The notes: generated by a model not told the origin, from the sequence alone. DNA of 64,000 nucleotides from Takakia lepidozioides (GCA_030704615.1 CM060734.1:12710001-12774000), one strand, 5' to 3'. Positions 21,730 to 32,969 are shown, counted from the stretch's first letter. Numbers and translations: made by a program.

Positions 21730-24700
21730 GCAGCGATGGAGGATGCTTGTGAAAAAGGTGGAGCGGACTGGGTGGATTTTGTGCACCAAACCAGACTGAA
21801 GAGGAGCGAAGGTACTGGTACTCACCAGACGAGTTTGATCATAAAATAGTGGAAGCATTTATAGACCTCCGCGCCCGGAAGCCCAAAAACTCAAATTGGC
21901 AGAAAGACAAGCTCTTCTGTCCTTTCTGTGAAGAGGTTATCAAGGACAAAATCCAACTAAATCGGCATTGTGTTGACACGGGTTGCAAGGAGACTGTTGC
22001 AATGATTCCACGGGATTTCAAGCCTTGGCCGATACTGAAAGAAATGTCGATTGTCAAAGAGGCCACAATGCGTTTGCGCGGATCAGTGCTTGACCCCCGC
22101 ACTTTGGAATTAGACGAAGTGCGCGCACGGTATGGTGTCCATTGTGGTGGCCCGTCAATGGAGGATTTGCAAGTGCAGGAAACGCCGGACGCTCCCAGAA
22201 AACGTAAACTGAGTGATGGGGCCCAAAAAAAGGAGAGGCAAAAAAAGGAGAAGGCTGCAAGGTCTGCTCGCGAGGCAAGGGCAAAATCCACGCAACAGAC
22301 TGAACCCCGTCCTGGGCGGCAGACCCACACCATCAGTACTGATACTGAAAGTGAATCTGCTCAGGGCCTGGAAGGGGTGACAAGTCCAGTGGACATTGAC
22401 TTGCCTGACCAGACTCGGCAACAGACTCACACATATCGCGACCCATGCCATCGGTTTAGGGTCAAAACCAAAAACTCAACAGAGCACTAAAGGGCCAGTC
22501 TGCCCTGGCACATTGCGCCTCGTTGACTTTGGGCTTTTCCCACCAGAGTGCCCACCAATTGGGGATCCAGACTTCTTCCGTTATTTCTACAGAGTTGCCC
22601 AGTCAGGTCTGCTACGCACATTCATCCGACAGGCGGAACAGAATTGGTTGAACAGCTTTGAAGATGAAGATGACGATGATGAAGTAGATGAGGTAATGGT
22701 CAGTTTGACCGCCCAGTCTGTTCTCTGTGCTGTTTGAGTCCATCATCGGGGTCACGTTGCCTATTCAGTCTGGTCAGTCCGCTGCGTTCTCTCCTCAGTC
22801 CGCTGGTTCACTCCGCTCGTCAGTTAGTCTGTTTTATATCGCTGCATTACTTACTGAGTCCGTTTGTCAGTCCGCTGGTCCAGTCCACTGGTATAGTCTA
22901 CTAGTTGCCTCCACCCTACGTACGCACGTTACAGTCTGCTGGTCTGTGAGTCCAGTCCGCTGCATGAGGTGAATATAGAGTCCACGTCCATGTTCCTGAC
23001 GTCCAAGTTTTCTGTCGTGTACCAGGATGAACGTGTTTCTATTCGTAGGGCCATTCAGGCTTGGCGGATACCTAGCAATGATGCTCATTTACAAGCGACT
23101 GCAGTGCGTGCGGAAGTGGACCGCGTGTGAGAGTGCATATTATTGAAGTATCATGGGTCATCTGCTGCTATAGCGGCATTACATATTCAAGACGCGTCGG
23201 GGGGGAATGTGTCTGGGACAGCCGAGTCTGCCATCCAGCAGACTCCCATTCAGCAGGCCGTCATCTAGTAGACTCCCGTTCAGCAGCCTGTCATCCAGCA
23301 GACTCCAACGGAGCAGACTCCCAACGAGCAGCCTGTCATCCTGCAGACTCCTCTCCAGGAGCCCATCATGTAGCCCATGCCAATGGGAAGTCTTGTCATC
23401 CAATAGACTGCGGACCAGCAGACTGACCAGCAGATTGCCTTTCTCTCACATAGCACGGCGCTTTTTGCAGTTTGGCGATCGCCATCACCGGTAATTCGAC
23501 CCGGAGCTAAAGACCTCACACTTCCCCGGCTTAGGGTGGGAGAAATTAATCCCCATTGGATTGGAATAATGAGCTCCACCGGATTGTTGCGGACCGCCGG
23601 TGGTCATTTGTACCCTTTTCATTATTCCATGGAGTTTTCTATTGAGGAAGCCAACCATGTTCTAGAAGCCGCCTCTGCTGTTGCCATTGAAGCCACAAGC
23701 GACCAAAATGCGCCGCCTCTACTTGTGCAGCTGATTCTCATGGATGACCCACGGCCTGAAGACCTCAGACATATGCCTATGGCACATTCAACCTTTGGGG
23801 TGCGAAGAAAGCACTTGTTCGGATTGACTGAGGAGGACTTTGAGCGCATGGCAGCTTCCTTCCTACAACACAGATGGATGCAATTTGGCAATTTCCGCTC
23901 ATACAACAAGTTGATGAAGGATCTGCATAGTTTGAGAATGGACTTACTCCATGGAACAGACCATTCACAGAAGTTTGTGGTGGATGACGCATTGCACTGG
24001 TTTGCATTGGTGATGGAGCGAGCAGTATTCGACATTGTTTTGCAGAAACCCAATGTCTTCTGTGGTGTGGGATCCCAATTAAAGACTGCATCGGCGCCAT
24101 TGCTCATCTCGATGGAGCATGCCTGTGCCGGAAAATCAAGGACATTGGCCTCGTCGGAAATCTCTTGGAAGGTAAAATGTTATGGGCAACTTTCGTGTTT
24201 CAGCTCAATTTCTCTTGCCAACTTTTTTAGAAGTTCACATTTGCATAAACATGTGTTGCAGGGCGAGTTGATCTAGGAGACAAGCAAGTGCAGGCTGCTT
24301 TCGACTCTTTTGCCAGAGGTGCAAGGGACCTTGTCCTGGCTTTACAAGGAGTTCGGGAGACTGTCCAGCAGACTGGCCACAAGAATGTCGAACAACATAT
24401 TCCCCACGACACATGTGGGCAGACTGCCCAAGTGCTGGAGACCGAGCATGTGCACCAGACCGTCCCGGGTAATAGGCCGGATCACTCCCAGCAGACTGCC
24501 CTGCACACACATACTCAGTATGTGCAAACAGTACTGAGTGGGCAGCGAACTTTGCAGACTTTGCAGCAGACCGGAGAACAGACCGGCCATCAGACTGCCC
24601 CTCAGCCGACTGTGCAGCAGACCAGCTAACATGACCACCAGACTGCCCCTCAGCAAATTGTACAACAGACCGTGCAGCAGACCGACGAATCCAGCCAGCA

Positions 24701-27460
24701 GATTGCCCCTTAGTAGACTGTGCAGCACACTGGCGAATCCACTCAGCAGATGGCCGAGCAGACTATCCAAGAGACTAACAGCCAGTCTGTTCCCTGGATT
24801 GTGCAACAGACTCGGATGCACTGGCCTCACTGGGACCCTGTGGACGAATTTCTGCTGAGTTCCCAACAACATGTTTTTGGATCTGTCAGTATGAGTGTTT
24901 TGACCGAGTCCACTTTTCCCCCAGGCACATTCACTGACGACGTCATCAGGTCACCGGTAAAGCATTCTTATCCAGCTCCCCGTGGCCTGCCTTCTATGAC
25001 CTTCCAGCTTAGTCTCGTTTTCGTGCGCTCAGTGGCGAAAGCCATAGATGAGTCTTACGTGATGACCGAACTCAATTTGGGAACGCAAAACCGTATCATA
25101 GATCTTACAGAAGAGTCTGAGGAAGCAATTGTCAGTGGGTCTTCCATACATGTTCTTGATGTTTCCCAAGTCCATGGAGATCCGAACACCCAGCCAGCTG
25201 TCCACCAGACTGACCAGCACACTGAACAGTGGACACATGGAAGGACTGCCGAGCAACCTGTGGCGAGGCAGCATATTGTCTTCATTGATGAGCAGACTGA
25301 ACCGCAAACTAACTAGCAGACTGCACAGGTCACAGATGGAAGGACTGACCAGGATGACTCAGAACGGCAGACTGCACAGCTCAGCTCTGACTGCACAGTT
25401 CAGACTGCACGGCCTGACCAACACACTGCACACTTCACAGAGGGAAGGACTGATGACCAACCTGCCACCGAGCACATTGCCCACATTGAGGAAGAGACTG
25501 AACCGCAGAGTTGCCAGCAAACTGCACAGTTCACAGACGAAAGGACTGACGAAGAACCGACGACCGAGCAGACTGCCCACATTGAGCAACAGACTGAACA
25601 TGCTGGCAGGCACACTGACAAGGAACCACATGCGGCGCAGACACAATCTGGTATAGCGCTGGATTACATGGAGTCTGCTCCCTCACCCCTTGGGCAGGTT
25701 GTGTCATTTCCTCTTTTAGCACTGTTGTTTATGTTTTAGCACATTGTGAAATTGGGCTAATTCGTCATTTTGCTCGGTATCCTCACAGGATGTTCGTCCC
25801 TCCATCGGCAGACTGTCTACTTCTAAGGACATGACATCTTCCGCCCATGCTGCAAACGTGGGATCAACAACCAAGAAAGGTGTAGGGGTGAGTACGCCCC
25901 CCGATGCGCGGGTCAGTTCTACGCATGCGACCCACGAAGCTGCAAAGACAGGTCCAGCAAGTGTAAACAAACCTGCTGACCAGCCTCTATTGCGAAGTAG
26001 GGCGACAGTACTATGTTTGTCTGCTCTATCCAGCCCGCCTACAGCTGTCCCTGCTTCCCAGGGGAGAGGTAAAGCCAAGAAGCGGACTGTCGTGGACCAT
26101 GCTGAGGAGGTAGAGGAGGGTCCGAGTACCAAGAGACCGGCGAAGAAAAAGTCTGGCGTCTTTATGAACAAGAACCGCAAGCTGGCCTTGGACATGGACA
26201 AAGATGTGGGTCGTTTCCTGGAGCAGCACAGGTGAGTACTGTGCTCAGTCTCCTCGTCTGTCTTTGTCGTTAAGTGCTTTGCGCTCTGTTGTGGTCAGTT
26301 TGCACGCTGGTCAGTCTGCTGCTGGTTTCATCATTGTCTGTTGTGGTTAGTCTTGTCAGTCTGATGAATTGTTCAGCCTGTAGAGTGTTTGGTACCATAT
26401 TGACGTCAGTCTGTTCAGTACATGAGGCTTCCCGAAGGATGGTCTGCTCTGTGCAGAATGGGTGCTCGGTTTGGCAAAACACATACTCTGCACGTGAAGG
26501 CGGGTAATTCCATGCTGATGTTTTTTTAAGGGGACCCACGGTTTGAATGTGGACTGTCGCCGGATGACATAAAGGCGCTCAAGAAGGTTGAGTCGGAGTG
26601 CACAGATAGACTCCTGGAGCTGTGGTGTCGATTCTATGAGAAGTCGGTTGAGGCTGCGTTCACCAACACTATTGTTGTTTTTCCAACGTCGACGTGGACG
26701 GTGTTGAAGTCATTGGGGGTGGGGCAACATGAAAGCCTTCTGGAGGTCTTGAAAGGTTGCCTCAGCACTGAACGACTGGGCAAGGACTTGAAAGAGTGCG
26801 ATTTCATTTTGGTGCCAATTGGGGACGAGTAAGAACTCTTCCGAGTCTGCTGAGACTGTCTCCTGAGTCATAGTTTGGTTTCGCAGTGTCGTCTTGACTC
26901 TGAGGACCTCTGTATTTGTGCAGTGGACTGGGTTTGAAGATTGAGTCTGCTGAGTGCTGAGTCTGCTGAGTGTCGGTCTGCTGAGTCTGCCCATCATGAT
27001 TGTGCAATGACGCCATGTTGTTTGATACCATTGCAGGGGGCACTGGAGTGTTTGTATCATCGACCTCCGCAAGGGCTGTTACACTCACCTGAACTCTATC
27101 AGGACTCGCATAAATGTCCCTTTGTTCTAGGGTGGATTCGGAAGCTTCATGCTGAGTGCTTAGGGTACTCGATGGACTCACCAGAGTGGCATGAGATTGT
27201 CCAAGCATTTCAGTTCCACGCGCCTGATGTGCCCCAGCAACCATTCAGCTGGGAGTGTGGCTTTTATGTCATGTCATTCATTCAAGTGTTTTATGAGTGG
27301 GTAAAAGTCAGAGCAAATGTCTCCAAGACTGCAAAGCCAGAGAGAGGAACACCTTTCACGAAGGACTGGTTTACTTTCAAGTTTGCACTTGGGCAGCGAA
27401 TGCAGTGTGCCCAGTATATCATGCGGGGGTTGGACAATGTAGAGAAACTGCTCTCATGAG
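21730..27460 (+). CDS. MULE-borne ULP-like gene (C-terminal Ulp1 protease domain)
   Basis: Multi-exon gene inside the MULE. An early exon (about 21785-22490) has a zinc-finger-like CPFCEEVIKDKIQLNRHC block and a basic, Lys/Glu-rich tail. A large exon (about 23490-24230) has no recognised domain. Gln/Thr-rich coding near 24260-24630 derives from CAGACTG-type repeats. Later exons are 25790-26231 (basic, with a GTGAGT donor), 26531-26828 and 27037-27457. The last two join in phase across a GTAAGA/GCAG intron, giving VPIGDE-GHWSVCIIDL with the Ulp1 His. Later VPQQPFSWECGFYVM supplies the Gln and catalytic Cys (codon 27256-27258). A frameshift lies near 27070-27110, and the Asp position reads Asn (HLNSI). 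The family cleaves SUMO or related conjugates; activity here is uncertain. Middle exon borders are approximate. Confidence 0.7.
22770..22960. repeat. AGTCCGCTG-type motif cluster in intron
   Basis: Repeated AGTCCGCTG(G), AGTCTG and AGTCCGTTTG words lie between coding parts of the ULP-like gene, all in the same orientation as the 20.7-21.3 kb cluster. Confidence 0.55.
23217..23440. repeat. CAGCAGACTC-type tandem cluster
   Basis: At least nine units of the form (C/A)AGCAGACT(C/G) or AGCAGCC(T)GTCATC alternate at about 20-base spacing. This is the inverted orientation of the clusters to its left, so the motif polarity flips near 23.0-23.2 kb. Confidence 0.65.
24355..25690 (+). repeat. CAGACTG repeats inside coding sequence
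   Basis: CAGACTG/CAGACCG words recur every 12-40 bases. Where the reading frame is open (24261-24629) they encode repeated Gln-Gln-Thr triplets; in later parts the same DNA is closed by stops. The repeat therefore spreads through exons as well as introns of the ULP-like gene. Confidence 0.6.
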
Positions 27461-27639
27461 TATGATGTACTTGTCATGTGAAGTCTATGTACCGAAATAA
27501 AAAATGCAGGTCTTTTCGCTTACTATTCCAGTGGTGATGAGCACTTTTGTGTACTGTGGGTGCTGGCATGTTTGTAATGTTGTCACTAAACTCAATGGAC
27601 ACAATGGTGTCAATTTTTCCATGCTGCTGAGCTTGAATG

Positions 27640-28040
27640 TGCGAGCAATACACTGCCGAGGCTAGGACTGCTGGGTCTGGTACCTAGTCTGGTAGGCACC
27701 ATGTCCATGAGTCCGCTGGGACGCTGGATTGGCATGAGTCGTTAGGGAGGTAGTCCATTGGAGCCTGTCCATTTTGAGTCTGCTGTTGTGGATGAGTCTG
27801 CTTGAGAGTTAGTCTGTCCAGCAGTCTGCTGGAAGAGTTGCAGGGATGAGGTGGAAGTGTGGTGAGCAGACTTTTGGAGTGGGCAGCAGACTGGCTTACT
27901 GGCGCTTGCAATCTGTTGACTGTGACTCTGTTGGGAGACTGTGCGTGAGTCCGTTGGGAGACTATGCTTGGAAGACTGTGTGGGAGTCAGTTGGGAGACT
28001 GGAGGAGACCGTTGGGAGACTGTGCATTAGTCCATTGCGG
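27640..28040. repeat. Motif-rich spacer between the convergent MULE genes
   Basis: The spacer contains many GTCTGCTG, AGTCCGTTGG and GGGAGACTG words, including four GTTGGGAGACTG-like units at 27928-28020. No coding support. It separates the ULP 3' end from the transposase 3' end. Confidence 0.55.
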
Positions 28041-28071
28041 ACTTGTATTTCAGAAAGGGACAATGCTACCA

Positions 28072-28269
28072 GAGGAATTGCAGACTTATATTGTCTTCTT
28101 CGTGACACCTACACGACGTGAAACCTTATCTCTTTTCGAGGAATTGCAGACTTATATTGTCTTCTCCGTGACACCTACACGACGTGAAACCTTGTCTCTT
28201 TTCGAGGCATTGCAGACTTATATTGTCTTCTTCGTGACATCTACACGACCTGAAACCTTGCGAATTTTC
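28072..28269. repeat. Three tandem 66-bp units
   Basis: Units at 28072-28137, 28138-28203 and 28204-28269 begin GAGG(A/C)ATTGCAGAC and end CTTTTCG or ATTTTCG with only a few substitutions. Each is 22 codons, so the frame is preserved. On the minus strand they adjoin the C-terminal end of the transposase (stop near 28218), which suggests duplication of the terminal coding segment. Confidence 0.85.
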
Positions 28270-31091
28270 GAGTATATATGTGCTGCAGGTGCAGGTGCAG
28301 ACACCCTCTTGCTGGTTCTCCGCAAAACCCTAGGCCGGGTTTTCCAGGCCTCCACAAAATCTCGTCTCCTTTTCAGAGACATGTTGTTGTTGTCGTTCAG
28401 AGGACGGAAAGCCTTCGCTGCCGCAGGGTGCAACATTCTAGCCGCATTTTTTGTCAGGATATCAACGAGCTGCCCTCTGCACATATGAAGAGCAGATCGG
28501 GCATGTGCCTCCAGGTATTTGTCATCACCTACAATGCGAAGTATGTCCGCGAATTCTTGTTCCATTGAGGCTGAGACCTCCAGAGGTGCCTCGTCGTAGG
28601 GGAAGTCGTCCGGAGGATGTCTTTCCATGAACTGATTGGATTCGTCGTTGTCGCCGGTACCATTGCCCAAGAGCAAGTTAGGTAATCCTCCATGAATGGT
28701 TCCCAGCGCCGTGCCACAAGCGCGCACAAGGAGGCCATCCTGCAGGTCAGGGTGAAGCATCTTCAGGACACGGACCTGATGCTTGCATAAGTTTCCCTTC
28801 ATTGCCCATGGGCACGTGCAACAACCCCAATCGCAATCAGGATTGTAAACAATGTATGTTGTGCCGGGGTGGTTGCTGCTGAGAACGTAGGCTGGTTCAC
28901 CAGACCCAAGGGAAGAGTAACACTCTCAGCAGGAATGTCTCGTGCCGCAAGTATAGAACTGGATATGTACTTTTCGTGTTTGTCATTTCTTATGAACCCG
29001 TGGGTCTTCAAATGGATTGCGTACCAGTAGTGTGTTCCCATATAAGCCAGTCCACTCTACGACCACTCATCTTGCCTTTCCCCATGGCAAGTCATGCCTT
29101 CAGATTTCCATGGTATGCCTCAATGCTTGCGTTTGTGTCTTGGCTCGCATGAGGGACATGGCGGGCTGCTGTACACCACATTGCTATTTTGGGCTTCCAG
29201 TACTGTTCGATATAGTCAAGAAATTCATGTCCTTTCGGGTATTTTGACCTCATACGACGGATTCTCCTTGCAACCCACCGAAGCGCTCTTTTCTCGTTGC
29301 GTGGTCCCCCTCTACAGTACATGAGGTCTCCCATATCCTTCAACAAGTTTACAGCGGTCACCGGATCCTTTGTTTTCTTGCATGATTGCTTCACCCATGC
29401 CTTGCGGACATGCCAAAGGCAGAGGAAAATGAGTACTCATTCAAAAACAATTCTGCACAACACACATGGTACACATTAGAGTCTTGGGATCGGACTGCAA
29501 TGGTGGACTGCCGGAGTGGACTGTAACAACGACCTGTATCAGCGGGCAGAGCCACTGGACTCGCCCAGTGGACAGTACAATGCCATGACGTTGATGTGCT
29601 GGAATAACCCCATTGGACTACCTAGTGGACTTCCCCATTGGACTTCCCCTAGCTAGGACTGGGGCAGCGGACTGCCACAACGGACTGCCGAGCGGATTTG
29701 CCAGGGACTGCCGAGTGGACTTGGCAGCGGACGGCCGACCCCAGGGACTGCTGAGTGGACTTAGCAGTGGACTGCCGAGCGGACTTGCCGGGGACTGCCA
29801 GTGGACTTGCCAGGGGACTGATGAGCGGACTTGACAGCGGACTACCAGTGGATTTGCCCAGCGAACTGCCATCGGGTTTTGCCACAGGAGTCTGCCAGTG
29901 GACTGTAGCAATGGACTGCTGCAGTGGACCTCGACAATGGACCGGTGATGTGGACCAACAGACTTACCGAATAGCGTTGATTTCTGCTTTGGCATCGTCC
30001 ACAATGAACGCATTGGGTCGCCAGCTCGGCAAATCTGCGAGGAGTGAATCGCGCAAGGCTCTCATCCACGGAACCAGGTCTCTTGTCCGATTCATCGCGG
30101 ATAGGATATATGCAACTGGTATACCGTTCAACCACTCGTCGAAGACCATCAACGTGTACAATGGGAACTGTTGGAATGCACAATGTAAGATGGTCAGAGC
30201 ATGCAAATTCCGCTCAGTTCTGCACGAGAAGACTTCATAAGAGTGATGAGGTTTGCAGCGGTTCACAATGGGTCTGCCCCTCGGTCTTCCGCAACGTATA
30301 CATGAAAACATACAGAAAGGGTTAGCACACCAAATATTATGTGAATGTTGCATGGTACTATGCTATCATGCTCGTACAAGTCCATGGAATCGTTCAAATA
30401 GTACATTGTCATGATTTGTCCCAAAGGTTGCATCACATGCAATGATACGGTCATGTTCTAGTTCCAGCATTCGTCGTTTCTGCCACGGAGTCTGTATGCC
30501 AATAGTGAATGGCAAATCTCCATCAAAATGCTCGAATGTTGGCTCTAATTTCTCCTCTTGATAGAAAAAAACGGACGCAGGATTCTGGTCTCTCCACATG
30601 CGCACACTCTCTGGATCATCGGCGTGCTTTTTGAAGGTTTGCCACGCACGTTTCTCGGCAAGGTTGCGAACATCTTGTTCCAACAAGAAATCATCGCAGG
30701 TCCATGCATCGCCCAAGCCGGTGTTGTTCATCACGTGCTCTTTATGCTCCATCATGATTTGGGTGACCGACAGGCCTCGACACAAACACTCGACGACCCA
30801 GGCTTTCAATTCCTCGCTAATGTGTGGTGCATAGGCGTGGTGGGTGTTCCTGAACTCTGCGGACTTCCCATGCGAGGGTTTCCTTTGCGCATCTGTATGC
30901 TCCATGTTGTTGTAGTACGTGAGGACAAAGATGTCAGGGGCGAGATAGCATTGCTGGACCTTGAAACAACATTGGCAACCACGTTTGTAAGACTCTCCAT
31001 ACTCCGACTTCTTTCTCCTTGGGCCTTTATGAGGGCAAGATGCTCCAGCACCCACAAGAGGTCCTCCACGCTTCTGTTTTGGATCCTCCAC
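28218..31091 (-). CDS. MULE transposase (DDE plus SWIM zinc finger), frameshifted
   Basis: Exon 1 (31091-30405) holds an N-terminal Cys/His-rich part (KRGCQCCFKVQQC), a FAR1/MULE-like middle and the first catalytic Asp in RIIACDATFGTN. A GTACTA donor at 30404 joins exon 2 (30167-29968, CAACAG acceptor) at FPLYTLMVFDEWLNG. Exon 2 carries the second Asp (AFIVDDAKAE) and ends at a GTAAGT donor. Exon 3 (from about 29440) reads CLWHVRKAW, and ASIEAYHGNLKA supplies the expected Glu. Frame changes near 29050 and 28905 precede the SWIM finger CTCPWAMKGNLCKH at about 28830-28785. The enzyme should bind the TIRs and cut and paste the element. The frameshifts suggest it is now defective unless they are assembly errors. 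Confidence 0.8.
29505..29965. repeat. GTGGACTGCCGAGCGGACTT-type array in transposase intron
   Basis: About twenty units built on GTGGACT(G/T)(C/G)CC and GAGCGGACTTG fill the intron between transposase exons 2 and 3. They are related in sequence to the motifs in the TIRs and ULP introns. Confidence 0.7.
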
Positions 31092-31734
31092 TATTGCCTT
31101 GTTGGTGCGCTTGTCATCAGGACCGTAGCAGCATTGATACCTGGGCAGAAAATTCTAAAATCGATATCCAACGACTTGAGGAAGCATAAAATCAGAGAAC
31201 TCGTGAAACAAAAAATGGCAACAGACATGCAATGAAACAGCAAAAGGATTGAGGATGGTGCACACATAATACTGGACAGAAATGTGTTGGCTCTGGGTGC
31301 TTTTCGCGAGCCGGGTTCCACTTTAGAATGGACATTCACCTAAAACTGAGTGGGGTAGTCCTCCAAACTCTCCTCTCCCAGGACGAAGTCACCAACTCTA
31401 TCCCAAGGTATGCAGGTCTTTTCAACATTCACTCGCACACCCATAAACCCATATTGCGTCTCACTCTTCCAATGGAGATCCTTTATGTTGAAGGGTCCTG
31501 GTTTTGCTGTTTGCAAACATTGTCGAAGAGGCCGTATAAGCGGGCTTTCCGTGATCAGTATATCATCGGGTTTTGCTTCCACGTCCATGCCCTATACAGT
31601 ACAAAGGACACGCTTCTGAACATGCAAGAAACGCGCCGCAGTACAAGACACGATCGACAACGTGCCAGGAGAACAGTGCGCACGTTCGCGGCTGCTGGCA
31701 AGTGGCAGGCGGCAGGGATGCAGGTTTGAATTGC

Positions 31735-32156
31735 AGCCCTAAAAATGGAGGGCTCGAATGGGTTATGGGAATGGACGGTGACGATCCTGCGCCGTCAGCG
31801 GACTGGATGGCAGGGGACTGGCCAGCGGACTAGTGGGCAGACTGGCGGACTGACGGACTGCTGGGCAGCGGACTGGCCAACAGCGGACTGGCGGGCAGAC
31901 CGGCGGACTGGCAGATTGCTGGGTAGCGGACTGGCAGACTAGAGGGCAGCGGACTCATGGGCGGGGGACTGGCCGCGCGGCGGACGGGGGCGCGGTTGTT
32001 GCAGCCACGGTTGCTACAACCGCGCCCGCGGCTGGGCGACCGCGCGCTGCGGCGGGCGGGGCGGGCGGGTTGCTGGGAGCCAGGCGTCCGTGTGCGGGGC
32101 CCACCGGCCACATCGCACGTGCCCATTGAAGACCCTATTATCTTAAAATGAGAGGC
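31735..32156 (-). repeat. MULE right TIR with internal minisatellite
   Basis: Inverted counterpart of 19590-20020. It begins at GCAGCCCTAAAAATGGAG (31733-31750), passes through GGACTGGC/GGCAGACTGG units at about 31795-31960, and ends in the conserved terminus at 32156. Confidence 0.85.
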
Positions 32157-32165
32157 CTATTTTAC
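32157..32165. repeat. 9-bp target site duplication, right copy
   Basis: CTATTTTAC immediately after the right TIR, identical to 19581-19589. Confidence 0.93.
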
Positions 32166-32239
32166 CACCAACACTAATTGGGGACCCACACTAAATGTAG
32201 TATTTGATACTTCCTTCTTGAGGGTGGAAGGTCAACGAC

Positions 32240-32330
32240 ACCTTTATGACGTCTAACATGTGGTTTGAACCCACGATCACTACTGAAGTAGTGTTATATG
32301 GCCTTACCAGTGGGCTAAATGTTGGTTGTC
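32240..32330 (-). repeat. tRNA-like SINE head, minus strand
   Basis: The reverse complement contains TAGCCCACTGGTAAGG (A-box-like, 32302-32317) followed by GTGGGTTCAAACCACA (B-box-like, 32258-32273). The spacing fits a tRNA-derived SINE, with a body toward lower coordinates next to the MULE right end. No clean cloverleaf. Confidence 0.4.
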
Positions 32331-32691
32331 GACATTGCTAAAATGGTTGGGCCTAGTTCCACTTCAAGGCTCTTATTTACGCTATGTAACTTGGGTTGCC
32401 CTTCTCTCTCTGGATGGTCAACACTCAAATCGAGTCAACTGTCGGAATTCAGATATAAACATTAGTCCACCAACGACTTTCCACGCAACACCAATACAAG
32501 TGGGATGTGAGAAAACTATATACAATCGTGACACCATAATTTACGCTTCCTTCTGGTGCCACCATCCTTTATTTATTCTTATGATTATTTTCTTACCATT
32601 CGCTGTGCCGGTGGGGGCTAGAATAATATTTGACTGGGCAAGGCAACAGTGAAGCAGGGTAGGTGGTGCAATCACCGCTATGGATGTCGTA

Positions 32692-32730
32692 GCACCGTCC
32701 GTCCATCCGTCCGTCCGCCCGTCGGAGGAT
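32692..32730. repeat. CCGT-type microsatellite in presumed 5' UTR
   Basis: GTCCGTCCATCCGTCCGTCC-like tetranucleotide repeats lie about 240 bases upstream of the start codon of the BAR/proline-rich gene. Confidence 0.6.
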
Positions 32731-32969
32731 GGCTACGGATGGATGGCAGTCAGTCGATGCGACCAAACGGTCGCAATACGGCTGCGCCGAGAGCGTCAGC
32801 CGCGAGAACGGCCCCCTGCGAAGACAGAGTCGGGGGCCGGGCCGGGCATGATGGGAGACCTGACCCGCGCTGCATCTCCTTTAACACGCGGGTGCGAAAC
32901 CGTGTGTGTTTGCCGGGTGTGGACCACCTACGGTACGAAGATGATTCGGGCTTGAGGAGTGTCGGGGAG

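Larger units (their letters stand above)
19590..32156. mobile_element. Complete 12.57-kb ULP-carrying Mutator-like element
   Basis: Both ends are defined. The element starts GCCTCTCATTTCAAGATAAT at 19590 and ends with the inverted partner (ATTATCTTAAAATGAGAGGC) at 32156. It is flanked by a perfect 9-bp direct repeat CTATTTTAC at 19581-19589 and 32157-32165, the duplication length typical of Mutator transposases. Inside are a minus-strand MULE transposase (28220-31091) and a plus-strand gene ending in a Ulp1 protease domain (about 21.7-27.46 kb), arranged convergently with their 3' ends facing near 27.5-28.2 kb. Plant MULEs carrying ULP-like genes are known (for example the KI/Kaonashi group of Arabidopsis); this resembles that class. 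Both genes appear to carry frameshifts, so present autonomy is doubtful. Confidence 0.92.

Noticed and set aside
23127-23494. Open frames rich in CHPADS or SRLPFS repeats
   Set aside because: They arise from the CAGCAGACTC array; all frames stay open by repeat periodicity.
22807-29970. CRISPR-like array interpretation of the regularly spaced motifs
   Set aside because: Repeat units are short and variable, spacing is irregular, and the context is a plant MULE; no unique spacers of constant size.
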